Shown here in pieces: positions 1 to 8,542 of a DNA stretch of 64,000 nucleotides. Every line of letters starts with the position of its first letter. The stretch's first letter is position 1. This DNA is from Bacillus cereus ATCC 14579 (GTDB taxonomy: Bacteria > Bacillota > Bacilli > Bacillales > Bacillaceae_G), in contig NC_004722.1 in assembly GCF_000007825.1 (NCBI RefSeq), positions 3,388,501-3,452,500 of the forward strand, written 5' to 3'. The notes beneath the pieces are model-generated. The model did no database searches. It was not told the DNA's origin and worked only from the letters and a program-made list of their open reading frames with translations. The translations under genes and the position numbers were made by a program.

Positions 1-410
1 ATTTTCTTGTTGAGACCCCCTACCATTGTTCCCTTGCTCGTTTCCGTCATTTTCTTTCTGGGATCCTCTTCCATTGTTCCCTTGCCCATTTCCATTATTT
101 CCTTGTTGTGATTCTCTTCCGTTGTTCCCTTGCTCGTTCCCATTATTTCCTTGTTGAGACCCTCTTCCGTTGTTCCCTTGTCCATTTCCATTATTCCCTT
201 GTTGTGATCCTCTTCCGTTGTTCCCTTGCCAATTTCCATTATTCCCTTGTTGTGATCCTCTTCCGTTGTTCCCTTGCCCATTTCCATTATTTCCTTGTTG
301 TGATTCTCTTCCGTTGTTCCCTTGCTGATTCCCATTATTTCCTTGTTGAGATTCTCTACTGTTATTCTCCTGTTGATTCCCTCTATTTTCTTGCTGAGAT
401 CCTCTTCCAT
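1..410 (-). repeat. 48 bp / 16-residue coding repeat in the RsgI tail
   Basis: About eight imperfect tandem copies of a 48 bp unit encode NNGRGSQQGNNGNGQG-like blocks. Copies differ mainly at G/E and Q/W positions. The array runs off the window edge, so its total length is unknown. Such arrays change copy number easily between strains. Confidence 0.9.
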
Positions 411-1251
411 TGTTTTCTTTTATTTGCTTCGATGGCTGTCCCTCTGTTTTCTTTTGTTCTTTCTGCTCTTGCTTTTCATATTTTTTTTCTTTTACAGGAG
501 ATAAATCCATTGATGCATCAGGAGATGACTCCGGCTGTGATTGCACCTCTTCTTCATTTTCCACCGGATTAGGCGGCGTGGCAGGAGGAGTAAGCGATTT
601 GTTTTTCTCATTCTCTTGCTTTATATAGACACCTGTGCCAATTCCAGCTTTTCTAGCATTCTCTCGTACTTGCATCGTGCTACTTTGATATTCAACTGTA
701 ATATGTTTTAACTCATATTCTTTCTTCAATTCTTTCATTGCCTTTTCTAACTGTGGTTCTAGCGCCTTGTCCTTTGCAACTGCTGTTAGCATAACTTGCT
801 TATCATTCGTTAAATACTTATCCTCTTGACTTTGCTTTATAATAGTACGTATTACTTCTTGTAATTGTTTATTTTCCCATTGCTTCAATTCTTTTAAAAT
901 ACGCCTTCCATCATCATTACAAGCCTGTAAATCTATAACACGAAAATCCTTCGTTACGCTCACCTCTAAACTTGGATTTATATCAACTGAGACGTAAGCA
1001 AATACTTTTTCTTCTGGTTGGTTGTAGAAAAACAGCACTGCAAATAGAAAACAAGCAACAAGTATTGATGCAGGTTTTAAAAAGGAAGGGATCGAAAAAT
1101 GCGATGCTTTTTGTTCTTGCTCATCAAATGAGATTTCCTCCCCGATCATGCAAGAATCCCCTTTTCTTTTACACGTAATAAACTCTCCATTTGGTGTTAA
1201 AACAACTACGCTATGCTTTTTTATATCCATCACAATTCCTTTATTCATCAT
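1..1251 (-). CDS. rsgI: Anti-sigma-I factor RsgI, C-terminus beyond the window
   Basis: Membrane anti-sigma factor that holds SigI inactive until an outside signal is sensed. The frame stays open to the left edge, so the gene is partial. Residues 1-50 form the cytoplasmic SigI-binding domain (begins MMNKGIVMDI); one membrane segment lies at about 60-76; the outer part opens near residue 88 with VDINPSLEVSV, a signature of the RsgI family. A Pro/Gln linker and a long Asn/Gly/Gln repeat tail follow. ATG at 1251 (or 1248) overlaps the sigI stop by 11 bp and has GGGG six bases upstream, so translation is probably coupled to sigI. There is no sugar-binding or protease domain in the visible part; the tail may instead sit in the cell wall. 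Confidence 0.9.
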   Translation of the reverse strand, partial: MMNKGIVMDIKKHSVVVLTPNGEFITCKRKGDSCMIGEEISFDEQEQKASHFSIPSFLKPASILVACFLFAVLFFYNQPEEKVFAYVSVDINPSLEVSVTKDFRVIDLQACNDDGRRILKELKQWENKQLQEVIRTIIKQSQEDKYLTNDKQVMLTAVAKDKALEPQLEKAMKELKKEYELKHITVEYQSSTMQVRENARKAGIGTGVYIKQENEKNKSLTPPATPPNPVENEEEVQSQPESSPDASMDLSPVKEKKYEKQEQKEQKKTEGQPSKQIKENNGRGSQQENRGNQQENNSRESQQGNNGNQQGNNGRESQQGNNGNGQGNNGRGSQQGNNGNWQGNNGRGSQQGNNGNGQGNNGRGSQQGNNGNEQGNNGRESQQGNNGNGQGNNGRGSQKENDGNEQGNNGRGSQQEN

Positions 1252-1963
1252 GCTTTTCCCCTCTTATGTAATCCAGAATATATGTATAGTTGTTTGCAAA
1301 AATAATACACATTGCAATAATGTATTTTCTATGTCGTTCCAACGTTTTACGACTTACCCTAACACGCGGTTCAATATGTTTAAGTGGTAACTTTTTCTTT
1401 CGGAACAGCTCTTCCATCATTTCCTCTTCTTTTATAATAATTTTTACAATTTCTATTAAGTGCTCACGCGTATCACGATGCTTAGGAGATTCTTTAGCAA
1501 GCTCTGAGAATGTGATTTTAAACTCAGCTAGCACACTTTGAAAATGAAGAATTTCCTCCTTACGGTTACTATTTTCCATCTCTTTCATATACTCTGTAAG
1601 CGACACTTGCATTTCTAACATTTCCTCTTGCTCATCTTCTTTTAAAAAGACAAAGTTATGTTTAGACTCCTTACGTATATAGTCAATTACATCTCTTTTT
1701 ATAAGAAGATCAGCAAACGCTAAAAAGGATTTTCCTTTTGTATAGGAATACTGTTCAATTGCTTCGTTAAACGCAAACAATCCAATGCTATATTCATCAT
1801 CCTGTTCTGTAATATACCGGCGGCAGACAGATGAGATTGATTTTCTAATAAAAGGCTGATACTGTACGATAAACGCTTCTTTATCTTCTTCGTTGTTTTG
1901 TATGTTACATACGATATCTTCTATTTTCGGTTTTCTTAAGATCTTCATTACTAAACTCAACAC
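1241..1963 (-). CDS. sigI: RNA polymerase sigma factor SigI
   Basis: Alternative sigma factor of the SigI class (heat and cell-envelope stress in Bacillus). About 240 residues. Region 2-like sequence (DDEYSIGLFAFNEAIEQY, then FADLLIKRDVIDYIRKE) lies in the first half, and a SigI C-terminal DNA-binding helix (RVSRKTLERHRKYIIAMCII) near the end. An ATG exists at 1987, but the ribosome site GGGAG lies inside that extension and points to GTG 1963 or TTG 1960. It forms an operon with rsgI, overlapping by 11 bp. A candidate autoregulatory promoter lies about 390 bp upstream. Confidence 0.9.
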   Translation of the reverse strand: MLSLVMKILRKPKIEDIVCNIQNNEEDKEAFIVQYQPFIRKSISSVCRRYITEQDDEYSIGLFAFNEAIEQYSYTKGKSFLAFADLLIKRDVIDYIRKESKHNFVFLKEDEQEEMLEMQVSLTEYMKEMENSNRKEEILHFQSVLAEFKITFSELAKESPKHRDTREHLIEIVKIIIKEEEMMEELFRKKKLPLKHIEPRVRVSRKTLERHRKYIIAMCIIFANNYTYILDYIRGEKHDE

Positions 1964-1993
1964 TTGTAATCTCCCAGCCTCCTTCAAATAGCA

Positions 1994-2020
1994 AAATGGC
2001 CACTACACAAGTGACCATTT
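1994..2020 (-). promoter_or_regulatory. Hairpin in the sigI leader
   Basis: Inverted repeat AAATGGCCACT / AGTGACCATTT (10 of 11 pairs) ending about 30 bases before the sigI start. No T-run follows on the minus strand, so it is not a standard terminator. It may affect sigI mRNA stability or translation. Confidence 0.3.
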
Positions 2021-2186
2021 AACCAGATTTTCTTGGTACTTTTCTTCGGTCTTGTTTTCTTGCTGTTAGTTATATTTTTCGAGTCTAACTTTTTCCAACG
2101 TTTTCTTAATGATTTTCCTTTTCTCTCGGCACTACAGTTAAGTTTGTATTTTTATCTACTTTCTTATTTTCTACCGTTCGTTTTGC

Positions 2187-2318
2187 TTATTCTTTTTCTA
2201 TTTTATCTGCAATCCTTGAATAACTCTCCTCTATACCATTGGTAATTTCATCCTTTTATTTTGGATGCCCACCTAATCTAGTAATTTTATTAATGCTTCT
2301 ATATTCTTTCATAGTCAT
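2187..2318 (-). pseudogene. Possible decayed small ORF in the sigI leader
   Basis: On the minus strand an ATG at 2318 (second ATG 2312) opens a 20-codon frame (MTMKEYRSINKITRLGGHPK), stops at TAA 2256-2258, and continues in the same frame for another 22 codons (starting KDEITNGIEESY) to a second stop. It lies just downstream of the candidate SigI promoter. Family not recognised. It could be a short leader peptide, a broken gene, or chance. The rest of 1988-2546 is AT-rich with nothing else visible apart from the terminator. Confidence 0.22.
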
Positions 2319-2350
2319 TTTTCTTCTATTTATTTTCTTCACTATACATA

Positions 2351-2379
2351 TTCGGAGGAATACATAGTTTTATGGGGGT
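2351..2379 (-). promoter_or_regulatory. Candidate SigI-type promoter for sigI-rsgI
   Basis: On the minus strand ACCCCC (2374-2379) and CGAA (2351-2354) are separated by 19 bases. C-rich -35 and CGA(A) -10 elements are what I recall for SigI-dependent promoters; spacing agreement is uncertain. Position upstream of sigI fits autoregulation. Confidence 0.35.
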
Positions 2380-2423
2380 CAAAAAATATTTTTATAAAAA
2401 AATACATATTTATTTCAAAAATA

Positions 2424-2465
2424 AAAACCACCAATTTGAAAAAGGATAATCAAATTGGTGGTTTT
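2424..2465. terminator. Bidirectional terminator
   Basis: Perfect 15 bp stem AAAACCACCAATTTG / CAAATTGGTGGTTTT around a 12-base loop, with T-runs on both strands. It ends the glycosyltransferase transcript on the minus strand. Confidence 0.85.
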
Positions 2466-2546
2466 CTTATAATATCTATTAAATTAAGTTGGATTCTCAT
2501 TATATCTAAAAAAGTACTAGCTATCCTCTTCTGATTTTCTCCATTT

Positions 2547-3308
2547 TTATCTTTCTTGGTTATCATAATATGTCTTATCTGCGTATTTTCTATCATTTCC
2601 TTTTAGATAAGCTAAAATTACTTTTGGATTTTTAAGTAAAGTCCAGTCTCCATATGTATCAAATCTTCTGCATGAAGTTATCATTCCATTTTTAATAGTA
2701 CCGAATTTCTTATTATTTTTCTTTCCCCACTCTTTTAAACGTTTAGCGAAATCTGCATCTTCTGCCATAAGCATGTTTTCATTAAATCCGTTGATTGCCA
2801 TAAAATCTTTTCTATAGCACCAAAAAATCCCTACAGATATAGCTCCGTACTTAAAAAGTAAGGGGATTATGATTAACATTGCGGAGAGAAATATTCCTAA
2901 AGATATTCTTTCAAACTTCCCATTTACCCCACCACCAATGTATTTACCTGAAGCTAAATATTTATCTACATTAGACAACATAGACTCTGTCATTATGGTA
3001 TCAGCGTCTATAGTGACGATTATTTCTCCATTAGCTATTTTAGCCCCTGCATTTCGAATTTTAGATAAGTTTTTATCGTTATTTTTCAATGTAACACAAT
3101 TATAAGATTTTGCTATTTCCTCTGTTTTATCTGTGCAACGATTTAAAACAACTATAACTTCTGTTTGCTCCTTATATGCCTCTGATGCCTTTGCAATTGA
3201 ATCTAAACATTTTCTAATGTACTTTTCTTCATTGTGTGCAGGAATTATAATAGAAAACTTCACATCTTTTTTCAAATTGACTCCTGAAGATTCATTTGTC
3301 TCAGTCAT
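2547..3308 (-). CDS. Family 2 glycosyltransferase
   Basis: GT-A fold glycosyltransferase of about 253 residues, probably transferring a sugar from a nucleotide donor at the membrane. The N-terminal block FSIIIPAHNEEKYIRKCLDS and the metal-binding DADT near residue 101 are typical of family 2. A hydrophobic stretch at about 145-170 suggests membrane association. An upstream ATG at 3350 is possible, but AGGGGGA sits just ahead of ATG 3308. It stands alone with its own terminator; acceptor sugar or lipid unknown. Confidence 0.8.
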   Translation of the reverse strand: MTETNESSGVNLKKDVKFSIIIPAHNEEKYIRKCLDSIAKASEAYKEQTEVIVVLNRCTDKTEEIAKSYNCVTLKNNDKNLSKIRNAGAKIANGEIIVTIDADTIMTESMLSNVDKYLASGKYIGGGVNGKFERISLGIFLSAMLIIIPLLFKYGAISVGIFWCYRKDFMAINGFNENMLMAEDADFAKRLKEWGKKNNKKFGTIKNGMITSCRRFDTYGDWTLLKNPKVILAYLKGNDRKYADKTYYDNQER

Positions 3309-3405
3309 AATATTCCCCCTTATTTTATAAGGTAAATATCTACTATACATAAATTATATTAATATTTATTAGGTTATATTATAGAAACTGAAGGTAAAGA
3401 GGCTC

Positions 3406-4038
3406 TTACTGTCGACGTTCAAAAGCAAGACGTACAGCAAGCCCCGTTAAAACACTTGCCATAAGCCAACGCTGCACTCGTAACCACGTTGGGCGTGTGC
3501 CAAACCATTTTGCAATTTTACTTGCTGTACATACAATTACAAGGTTAACTATAAAGCTAACAGTGATTTGCGCAAGTCCCAAAACTGCACCTTGAAAAAG
3601 CAACGATCCCTTCTCTGGATCTTCAAATTGAGGTAGAAGTGATACATACAAAATAGCAATCTTTGGATTCAGAAGATTCGTCATGAGTCCCATCAGAAAT
3701 AATTTCCTTGGTGGCTCATTAGAAATCATACGAGGTTCCATAATAGATGTAGCACCCGGTTTAATCGAATTCCAGGCGAGCCAGAGTAAGTAAGCAGCAC
3801 CTGCCCACTTTACTGCTTCATATACAGCGGGAACAGCAACGAATAGAACTGTAAGTCCAAACATAGTTGCGATTATATAGATTACAAATCCGAGCATGAT
3901 GCCCAATAAAGAAATAAATCCCGCCATACGTCCTTGCGTAATGGAACGGGAAATGAGGTAAATCATATTAGGCCCAGGTGAACAAACCATGCTAAGCGAA
4001 ACAATTGCAAAAGCTACCAATGTACTCAAGCTGACCAT
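3406..4038 (-). CDS. LysE/RhtB-family amino-acid exporter
   Basis: Six-segment membrane exporter of 210 residues, the usual length for the LysE/RhtB family that expels amino acids or homoserine derivatives. The N-terminal motif SMVCSPGPNMIYLISRSI is diagnostic. Start ATG 4038 follows AAGGGGGAAGG. The first 54 codons and the upstream DNA are repeated 2234 bp to the right (see 6110-6566), where only a truncated copy of this gene survives. Substrate cannot be read from sequence. Confidence 0.88.
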   Translation of the reverse strand: MVSLSTLVAFAIVSLSMVCSPGPNMIYLISRSITQGRMAGFISLLGIMLGFVIYIIATMFGLTVLFVAVPAVYEAVKWAGAAYLLWLAWNSIKPGATSIMEPRMISNEPPRKLFLMGLMTNLLNPKIAILYVSLLPQFEDPEKGSLLFQGAVLGLAQITVSFIVNLVIVCTASKIAKWFGTRPTWLRVQRWLMASVLTGLAVRLAFERRQ

Positions 4039-4332
4039 AAACCTTCCCCCTTTATTTTACATAAAATTTCCTATTGTACATTTTATCATGATTGAGGAGA
4101 GAAAAGATTAATATAAAACGATGCAGCTAAGTAATATTATCGGATCGAATGTATTGTAATCACATACTTCTCATTCTCTTAAGTAAGGATCTAAGAGTAC
4201 CTATCCATAGAGCTACTAAAACCACTACAAATAAAGCTAAACAACATGTGATATTTCGAATCCATTTTTGTATATCACCAAAATACCTTTCTATAAATAT
4301 AGCGTTGATAGTAAGCATAAGAAATAAAACAA
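3876..4332. repeat. 457 bp duplicated segment, copy A
   Basis: Aligns without any net gap to 6110-6566 at a constant offset of 2234 bp, more than 90 percent identical by hand count over the non-coding half. It covers the start of the lysE gene, the spacer, and the 3' part of a small membrane-protein gene. Homology ends abruptly at both edges. Confidence 0.9.
4190..4332 (-). pseudogene. Truncated 3' copy of the 85-residue membrane protein gene
   Basis: Within duplicated copy A. It matches the C-terminal half of the intact small gene at 6424-6681 but lacks the N-terminal half, and changes near the former stop (around 4190) let the frame run on. No start codon or ribosome site. Not expected to be functional. 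The remainder of 4039-4452 holds only the duplicated spacer and AT-rich DNA. Confidence 0.75.
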
Positions 4333-4452
4333 AGAAAGGCAGCGAGGTATAGGTCCATTTTTATCTTCATGGCTGGAATTATACCCCTTACCAAACTTCT
4401 AAATGAAATGTATAGCTGAGTAGTTACCTTATTTTTCAAAAAAACATTCTGA

Positions 4453-5937
4453 TTATTTCTTTTTCACTTCTTCTACAAATTCCCATGTCTCTCCGTTATC
4501 TTTTGATTGATAAAGTGCACTACTATCGCCATTGTAGTCTCCATCTGCCCCTTGTCCAACTAACATATGAAAAACCCCATCTTTCTCATATGGCATACTA
4601 GGTGAATCAAAAGGACTTATTGTGGACTGTGTATGATCTAATTTCACTTCATGCGGCGGATATTCTACCTTTTTAAAAGATACTCCCCCATCATCTGTGC
4701 GATATAACTCTCCTTCATTACCAGAAGGCCTAATTGCTCCTAAAAACCCAAGTTTATCATTTATAAAAGTGATTCCTGATACACTACCAATCCCCCCATT
4801 AAATGGGTCTGGATTGATAACCTCCCATGTTTTCCCTTCATCACTAGTCTTGCTTAATGAATAAAAGGCGCTCCCTAATGCTTTATCTGTCATATTTAGT
4901 TTATAACCAACTTCTTTCGATAGGAAAAACTGTTCTTTTTCATTCTTTAAATCTTGTTGTTTCTTCTCTTTAAGCATATCTTCTTTTGGAGGCGTCTTTG
5001 ATTTACTCCAACTTGCGTCACTTATTAAATTATATCTAGCAGGGACTAGCTCTTGCTCTTTTCCAGGGACAAATATAGATACAGTATATCCAATGATATC
5101 AGAAGCTGCTTTTTTAAGACTCTGTCCCTTACCATCCTCAGTAATATTAATAATTCCCTCTGTATTGGATCCCCAATTTCTTTTTCCATAATAAATCAAC
5201 CCATACTTACTTTCATTCCATTTTCTAACCGTTTGCTTAACTGGAATCGCCTTAACCGTTTCAATTAAAGGTTCTACTAATTTATCATCATTATAATCAG
5301 GCTTTGCGTATCCGTCTCGTATTATAGTAATATCTTCTGACTTCTTCTTATTATAAGAGATTAAATAAGTTTCTTCTTTCCCATCATCATTTTTCCCATA
5401 AACAAATGTATCAAACGCTGTGATTGTTCCATCTGAATGAAATGTAAGATCAAAATCAGTTGCCATATACAATTTCTTTGGCAAAGGATATTTTTTATTT
5501 ATATCTTCAAAAATACCTTCTACTCCAGACTTATATATATTATTATGTTTAAGTTTAACTGACCTTTCATGTTTTAACTTTTCTATAAACCATGCCAATT
5601 TACCATTGTAATTTATTGCACTTTTATAAATCTGCATCCCATAAAATGATGTAATTGCAACAATAATGATAATAGAAATGGATCTCCATGCTATTGAATT
5701 TGTTAATTTTTTAGATTCATATTCTCTATTTTTTATCACCCGCATTGTAGTAAATGTAGTTATGGATATAAAAAGTACTATACATAATAACAAAATGTAA
5801 ATATTATAATTCATTCTTCTGTACTTACAGTATAGGGCCAACTCATAACAAAAAATTCCGTATACAATTATTAGTATTGGATTTGTTACTAATGACAGAA
5901 GTATCCTTTTTGTATTTTCTCTAAATATAGAAACCAC
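4453..5937 (-). CDS. Membrane protein with BNR/Asp-box repeats
   Basis: Protein of about 494 residues. Three membrane segments near residues 12-32, 45-64 and 86-106 are followed by a large outside domain. The C-terminal third holds three Asp-box-like repeats (SDEGKTWEV, DDGGVSFKK, KDNGETWEF), the blades of a sialidase/YCF48-type beta-propeller. No catalytic sialidase residues were recognised, so a binding or structural role is more likely. The start is awkward: GTG 5937 overlaps the best ribosome site (AGGGGTGG), and the codon at ideal spacing is ATA. It is the cargo between the two 457 bp duplicates. Function unknown. Confidence 0.7.
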   Translation of the reverse strand: MVSIFRENTKRILLSLVTNPILIIVYGIFCYELALYCKYRRMNYNIYILLLCIVLFISITTFTTMRVIKNREYESKKLTNSIAWRSISIIIIVAITSFYGMQIYKSAINYNGKLAWFIEKLKHERSVKLKHNNIYKSGVEGIFEDINKKYPLPKKLYMATDFDLTFHSDGTITAFDTFVYGKNDDGKEETYLISYNKKKSEDITIIRDGYAKPDYNDDKLVEPLIETVKAIPVKQTVRKWNESKYGLIYYGKRNWGSNTEGIINITEDGKGQSLKKAASDIIGYTVSIFVPGKEQELVPARYNLISDASWSKSKTPPKEDMLKEKKQQDLKNEKEQFFLSKEVGYKLNMTDKALGSAFYSLSKTSDEGKTWEVINPDPFNGGIGSVSGITFINDKLGFLGAIRPSGNEGELYRTDDGGVSFKKVEYPPHEVKLDHTQSTISPFDSPSMPYEKDGVFHMLVGQGADGDYNGDSSALYQSKDNGETWEFVEEVKKK

Positions 5938-5972
5938 CCCTAATTACATGAATTACTGATATTAAGTATACT

Positions 5973-6272
5973 TTATTGTAAAGTAACAAAAAAGCTATTT
6001 AATCTTGCCGCAAAAAATACAATAGACATCTTTCTATTAAAGCCGTTTACAAATCTAGTTGTTTCATAGACAATGGATTTTTGAGTGAATACTAAAGTTG
6101 CTTCATTTATATGAATTACAAATCCAAGCATGATGCTTAATAAAAAAATAAATCCTGTCATACGCCCCTGTGTAATGGAACGAGAAATAAGATAAATCAA
6201 AATAGGCCCAGGTGAACAAACCATACTAAGTAAAACAAGCGCAAAAGCTAGCAAAGTACTCAGGCTCACCAT
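5973..6272 (-). pseudogene. Truncated LysE-family exporter (copy B)
   Basis: Residues 1-54 are nearly the same as the exporter at 3406-4038 (SMVCSPGPILIYLISRSI), then the frame enters unrelated sequence and stops after 99 codons. It keeps only the first two of six membrane segments, so it cannot be a working exporter. The break at about 6110 is the edge of the duplicated segment. Confidence 0.85.
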
Positions 6273-6566
6273 AAACCTTCCTTCTTTATCTTACATAAAA
6301 TTTCCTATTGTACATTTTATCATGATTGAGGAGAGAAATGATTAATATAAACCGATGCAGCTAAGTAATATTATCGGATCAAATGTAGTGTAATCACATA
6401 TTTCTCATTCTCTTAAGTAAGGACTAAAAATAACCTATCCATAGAGCTACTAAAACCACTACAAATAAAGCAAAGCAACATGTAATATTTCGAATCCACT
6501 TTTGTATATCACCAAAATACCTTTCTATAAATATAGCGTTGATAGTAAGCATAAGAAATAAAACAA
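6110..6566. repeat. 457 bp duplicated segment, copy B
   Basis: Partner of 3876-4332. Here the right-hand gene (6424-6681) is complete and the left-hand lysE gene is truncated, the mirror image of copy A. Confidence 0.9.
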
Positions 6567-6681
6567 TGTAAGTAAAAGATCCCAATTTATCGTTAAATTT
6601 TTCATTAGTAAATATACTTACATGAAGGAATAGAAAAACAAACGTTACTATGAATAGCTCAAATAACCTTTTTTTATTCAC
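6424..6681 (-). CDS. Small membrane protein, unknown function
   Basis: 85 residues with three predicted membrane segments (about 7-24, 33-52 and 62-82). GTG start at 6681 is preceded by a GGTGGTGG-type ribosome site. Family not recognised. It is the intact version of the fragment at 4190-4332. Confidence 0.6.
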   Translation of the reverse strand: MNKKRLFELFIVTFVFLFLHVSIFTNEKFNDKLGSFTYIVLFLMLTINAIFIERYFGDIQKWIRNITCCFALFVVVLVALWIGYF

Positions 6682-6770
6682 CCCACCACCACCTTACAGA
6701 AATTACCTTTTATTCCATTTTATCAGAACATACTGTGTAGCAGCACATGAATATTATATTCATGTTAAAA

Positions 6771-6797
6771 AGGCCAACAATCCAAGATTGTTAGCCT
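6771..6797 (-). terminator. Terminator of the GyrI-like gene
   Basis: Stem AGGCTAACAATC / GATTGTTGGCCT (one mismatch) with a TTTTT run on the minus strand, 31 bp after the gene stop. Confidence 0.8.
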
Positions 6798-6827
6798 CTA
6801 ATTTCCATATTCGCACCTTTTATCACT

Positions 6828-7307
6828 TTACTTCCTAACAACAGGAATCCACATTTCACCAAATACTAAGCCATTTCTCTGCCCCATTTCAACCGTTGTA
6901 TTCGGTCCACCAACATAGGCAAAATCCTTTGCTTCTGGTAAAGCTTGACCGAAGGCGATGCCAGTAAGCTTATTACTTAGCTCTTTAGCCGTTTTGTCTT
7001 CCCCTTTCACTACTAAGTATTCTCCCCTCGGAAACTGAATCACTCTAGATTCTTCTTCTATTTGTGCTTCTGTCATGACACCCGCATAATACATCATTTT
7101 GTTATTCACCGCTTCGCTCACGGAAAAAATGTATTCATTTGTAGCTAAAGCTTTTAAAGTGTCCAGCCTTCCATCTTCTTTAACAGCCGACCAAAAGTCT
7201 TCCTTTTCTTTATTTATTCCAGCAAAGTCTGTGTATTCACTCTTAATTTCAGTTCCAATACCTAACACAATAAAGCTATCTTTTTCTTCTATAGTATAAT
7301 TTTTCAT
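6828..7307 (-). CDS. GyrI-like effector-binding-domain protein
   Basis: About 159 residues forming a stand-alone AraC-effector-binding/GyrI-like domain (ends FGEMWIPVVRK, typical for the fold). Such proteins bind small cationic or amphipathic ligands, or inhibit gyrase. An upstream TTG at 7313 is in frame, but AGAGGCAGG fits ATG 7307. It is divergent from a WYL-type regulator, with about 110 bp between; the pair may be co-regulated. Confidence 0.75.
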   Translation of the reverse strand: MKNYTIEEKDSFIVLGIGTEIKSEYTDFAGINKEKEDFWSAVKEDGRLDTLKALATNEYIFSVSEAVNNKMMYYAGVMTEAQIEEESRVIQFPRGEYLVVKGEDKTAKELSNKLTGIAFGQALPEAKDFAYVGGPNTTVEMGQRNGLVFGEMWIPVVRK

Positions 7308-7416
7308 TTGCAAAACCTGCCTCTTGTTTTATTAATCAAACGATTTATCTTTTCATCTGATACGTTTATAATACCTTTAAATCATGTCAAAAAATGATAC
7401 TGTTTAGGAGACTAAA

Positions 7417-8379
7417 ATGAAAAAAGTTGAACGGATTAATACAATTATGCGGTATATCAACAACCGCTCCCACTTTACAATTTCTGAAATCATACAAGAA
7501 TTTAACATATCACGGTCGACAGCTATTAGAGACATTAGAGAAATCGAAGCTATGGGAATGCCACTTGTCGCTGAAGTTGGGAGGACCGGGGGATATTTTG
7601 TTATGCACAACTCTATCCTGCCCGTTGTTCGCTTTACTGATAATGAAGTGAAAGCTCTTTTTATTGCCTTTATGGCTACGAGGAATCAACAACTTCCCTA
7701 CCTAAAGAGTCGTCAATCTTTAGCCGAAAAACTACTAGGACTCATCTCAGAAACCCAGCAAGATGATCTCGTTCTTTTAAATCAACTCTTGCTTTTCCAA
7801 GGGACTAACCCTCATAATCCCGATCTACTTGAGCTTTCTGATCTCCCCCATCCTATGTTAGAAAAACTCATTCAAATCCTTCTTTTGGATAACCATTTAT
7901 TGATTACTATGAAAGAAGATGAAGAAATCAAGACTTATCCAATTTATCTATTGCACCTTTATCAAGAAAAAAGCCATTGGATCATTGAAGGGTTTGACTT
8001 AAAAAAAGAAAAGAAGATGATGTTTCCTGTCGATGATCTCATTAATATCGAACCATACACGACGAACAAAAGGCTAAATAAGAAAAAGATTTTAGAAAAA
8101 CTAAGTAAGAAGGACGAAATAATCAACTTGGTACTTGAACTTGGACCAAAAGCAATTGCCCAGTTCAAAAAATACCATCCTTTAAAAATTTCAATATCTT
8201 ATACTAATCCTTACCAATCTACAGCCATTTTAAAAACTTTTATCAATGTTAACAATCCCGATGAAGTGACGGAAATAATAAATTGGCTGCTTTTTCTAGG
8301 GAAGGATATTAAAATCAAAGAAATACCCGATGAAGTATTAGCAGATTTACAAAAACGAGTGTGCTTATACATTCCATAA
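7417..8379 (+). CDS. HTH/WYL-domain transcriptional regulator (YafY/DeoR type)
   Basis: 320 residues. The N-terminal winged helix-turn-helix reads TISEIIQEFNISRSTAIRDI, followed by the GRTGGYF wing typical of YafY-like regulators. The C-terminal two-thirds match the WYL ligand-sensing layout (about 170-230). Start ATG 7417 follows TTAGGAGA. It faces away from the GyrI-like gene and converges on the ABC exporter operon, ending before a shared terminator. Target and ligand unknown. Confidence 0.8.
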   Translation: MKKVERINTIMRYINNRSHFTISEIIQEFNISRSTAIRDIREIEAMGMPLVAEVGRTGGYFVMHNSILPVVRFTDNEVKALFIAFMATRNQQLPYLKSRQSLAEKLLGLISETQQDDLVLLNQLLLFQGTNPHNPDLLELSDLPHPMLEKLIQILLLDNHLLITMKEDEEIKTYPIYLLHLYQEKSHWIIEGFDLKKEKKMMFPVDDLINIEPYTTNKRLNKKKILEKLSKKDEIINLVLELGPKAIAQFKKYHPLKISISYTNPYQSTAILKTFINVNNPDEVTEIINWLLFLGKDIKIKEIPDEVLADLQKRVCLYIP

Positions 8380-8472
8380 GCAGTGAGCCTCAAATATTAA
8401 GCTTTATCACTGGATAATTATCCTATTTTTAAATACCATTTCATTTACTACAATGAGAGCATGATAAATAAT

Positions 8473-8500
8473 AAAAGCACGGAAAATCTCCCGTGCTTTT
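8473..8500. terminator. Bidirectional terminator
   Basis: Perfect stem AAAAGCACGG / CCGTGCTTTT between the converging WYL regulator and ABC permease genes, with A/T tails on both sides. Confidence 0.88.
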
Positions 8501-8542
8501 CTAAATATATATTATTCCTGAAGGTTTCGTTTATCTCGTTTC

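Noticed and set aside
108..572. 154-codon plus-strand ORF with 16-residue repeats
   Set aside because: It is the antisense shadow of the repeat tail of rsgI.
1994..2020. Terminator for sigI leader
   Set aside because: The stem lacks a U-run on either strand.
2033..2245. Phe/Leu-rich plus-strand ORF
   Set aside because: Low-complexity pyrimidine-rich sequence with no ribosome site; opposite strand of the sigI leader.
4149..4352. 67-codon plus-strand ORF across duplicated copy A
   Set aside because: It is antisense to the truncated small membrane gene and not preserved in copy B.
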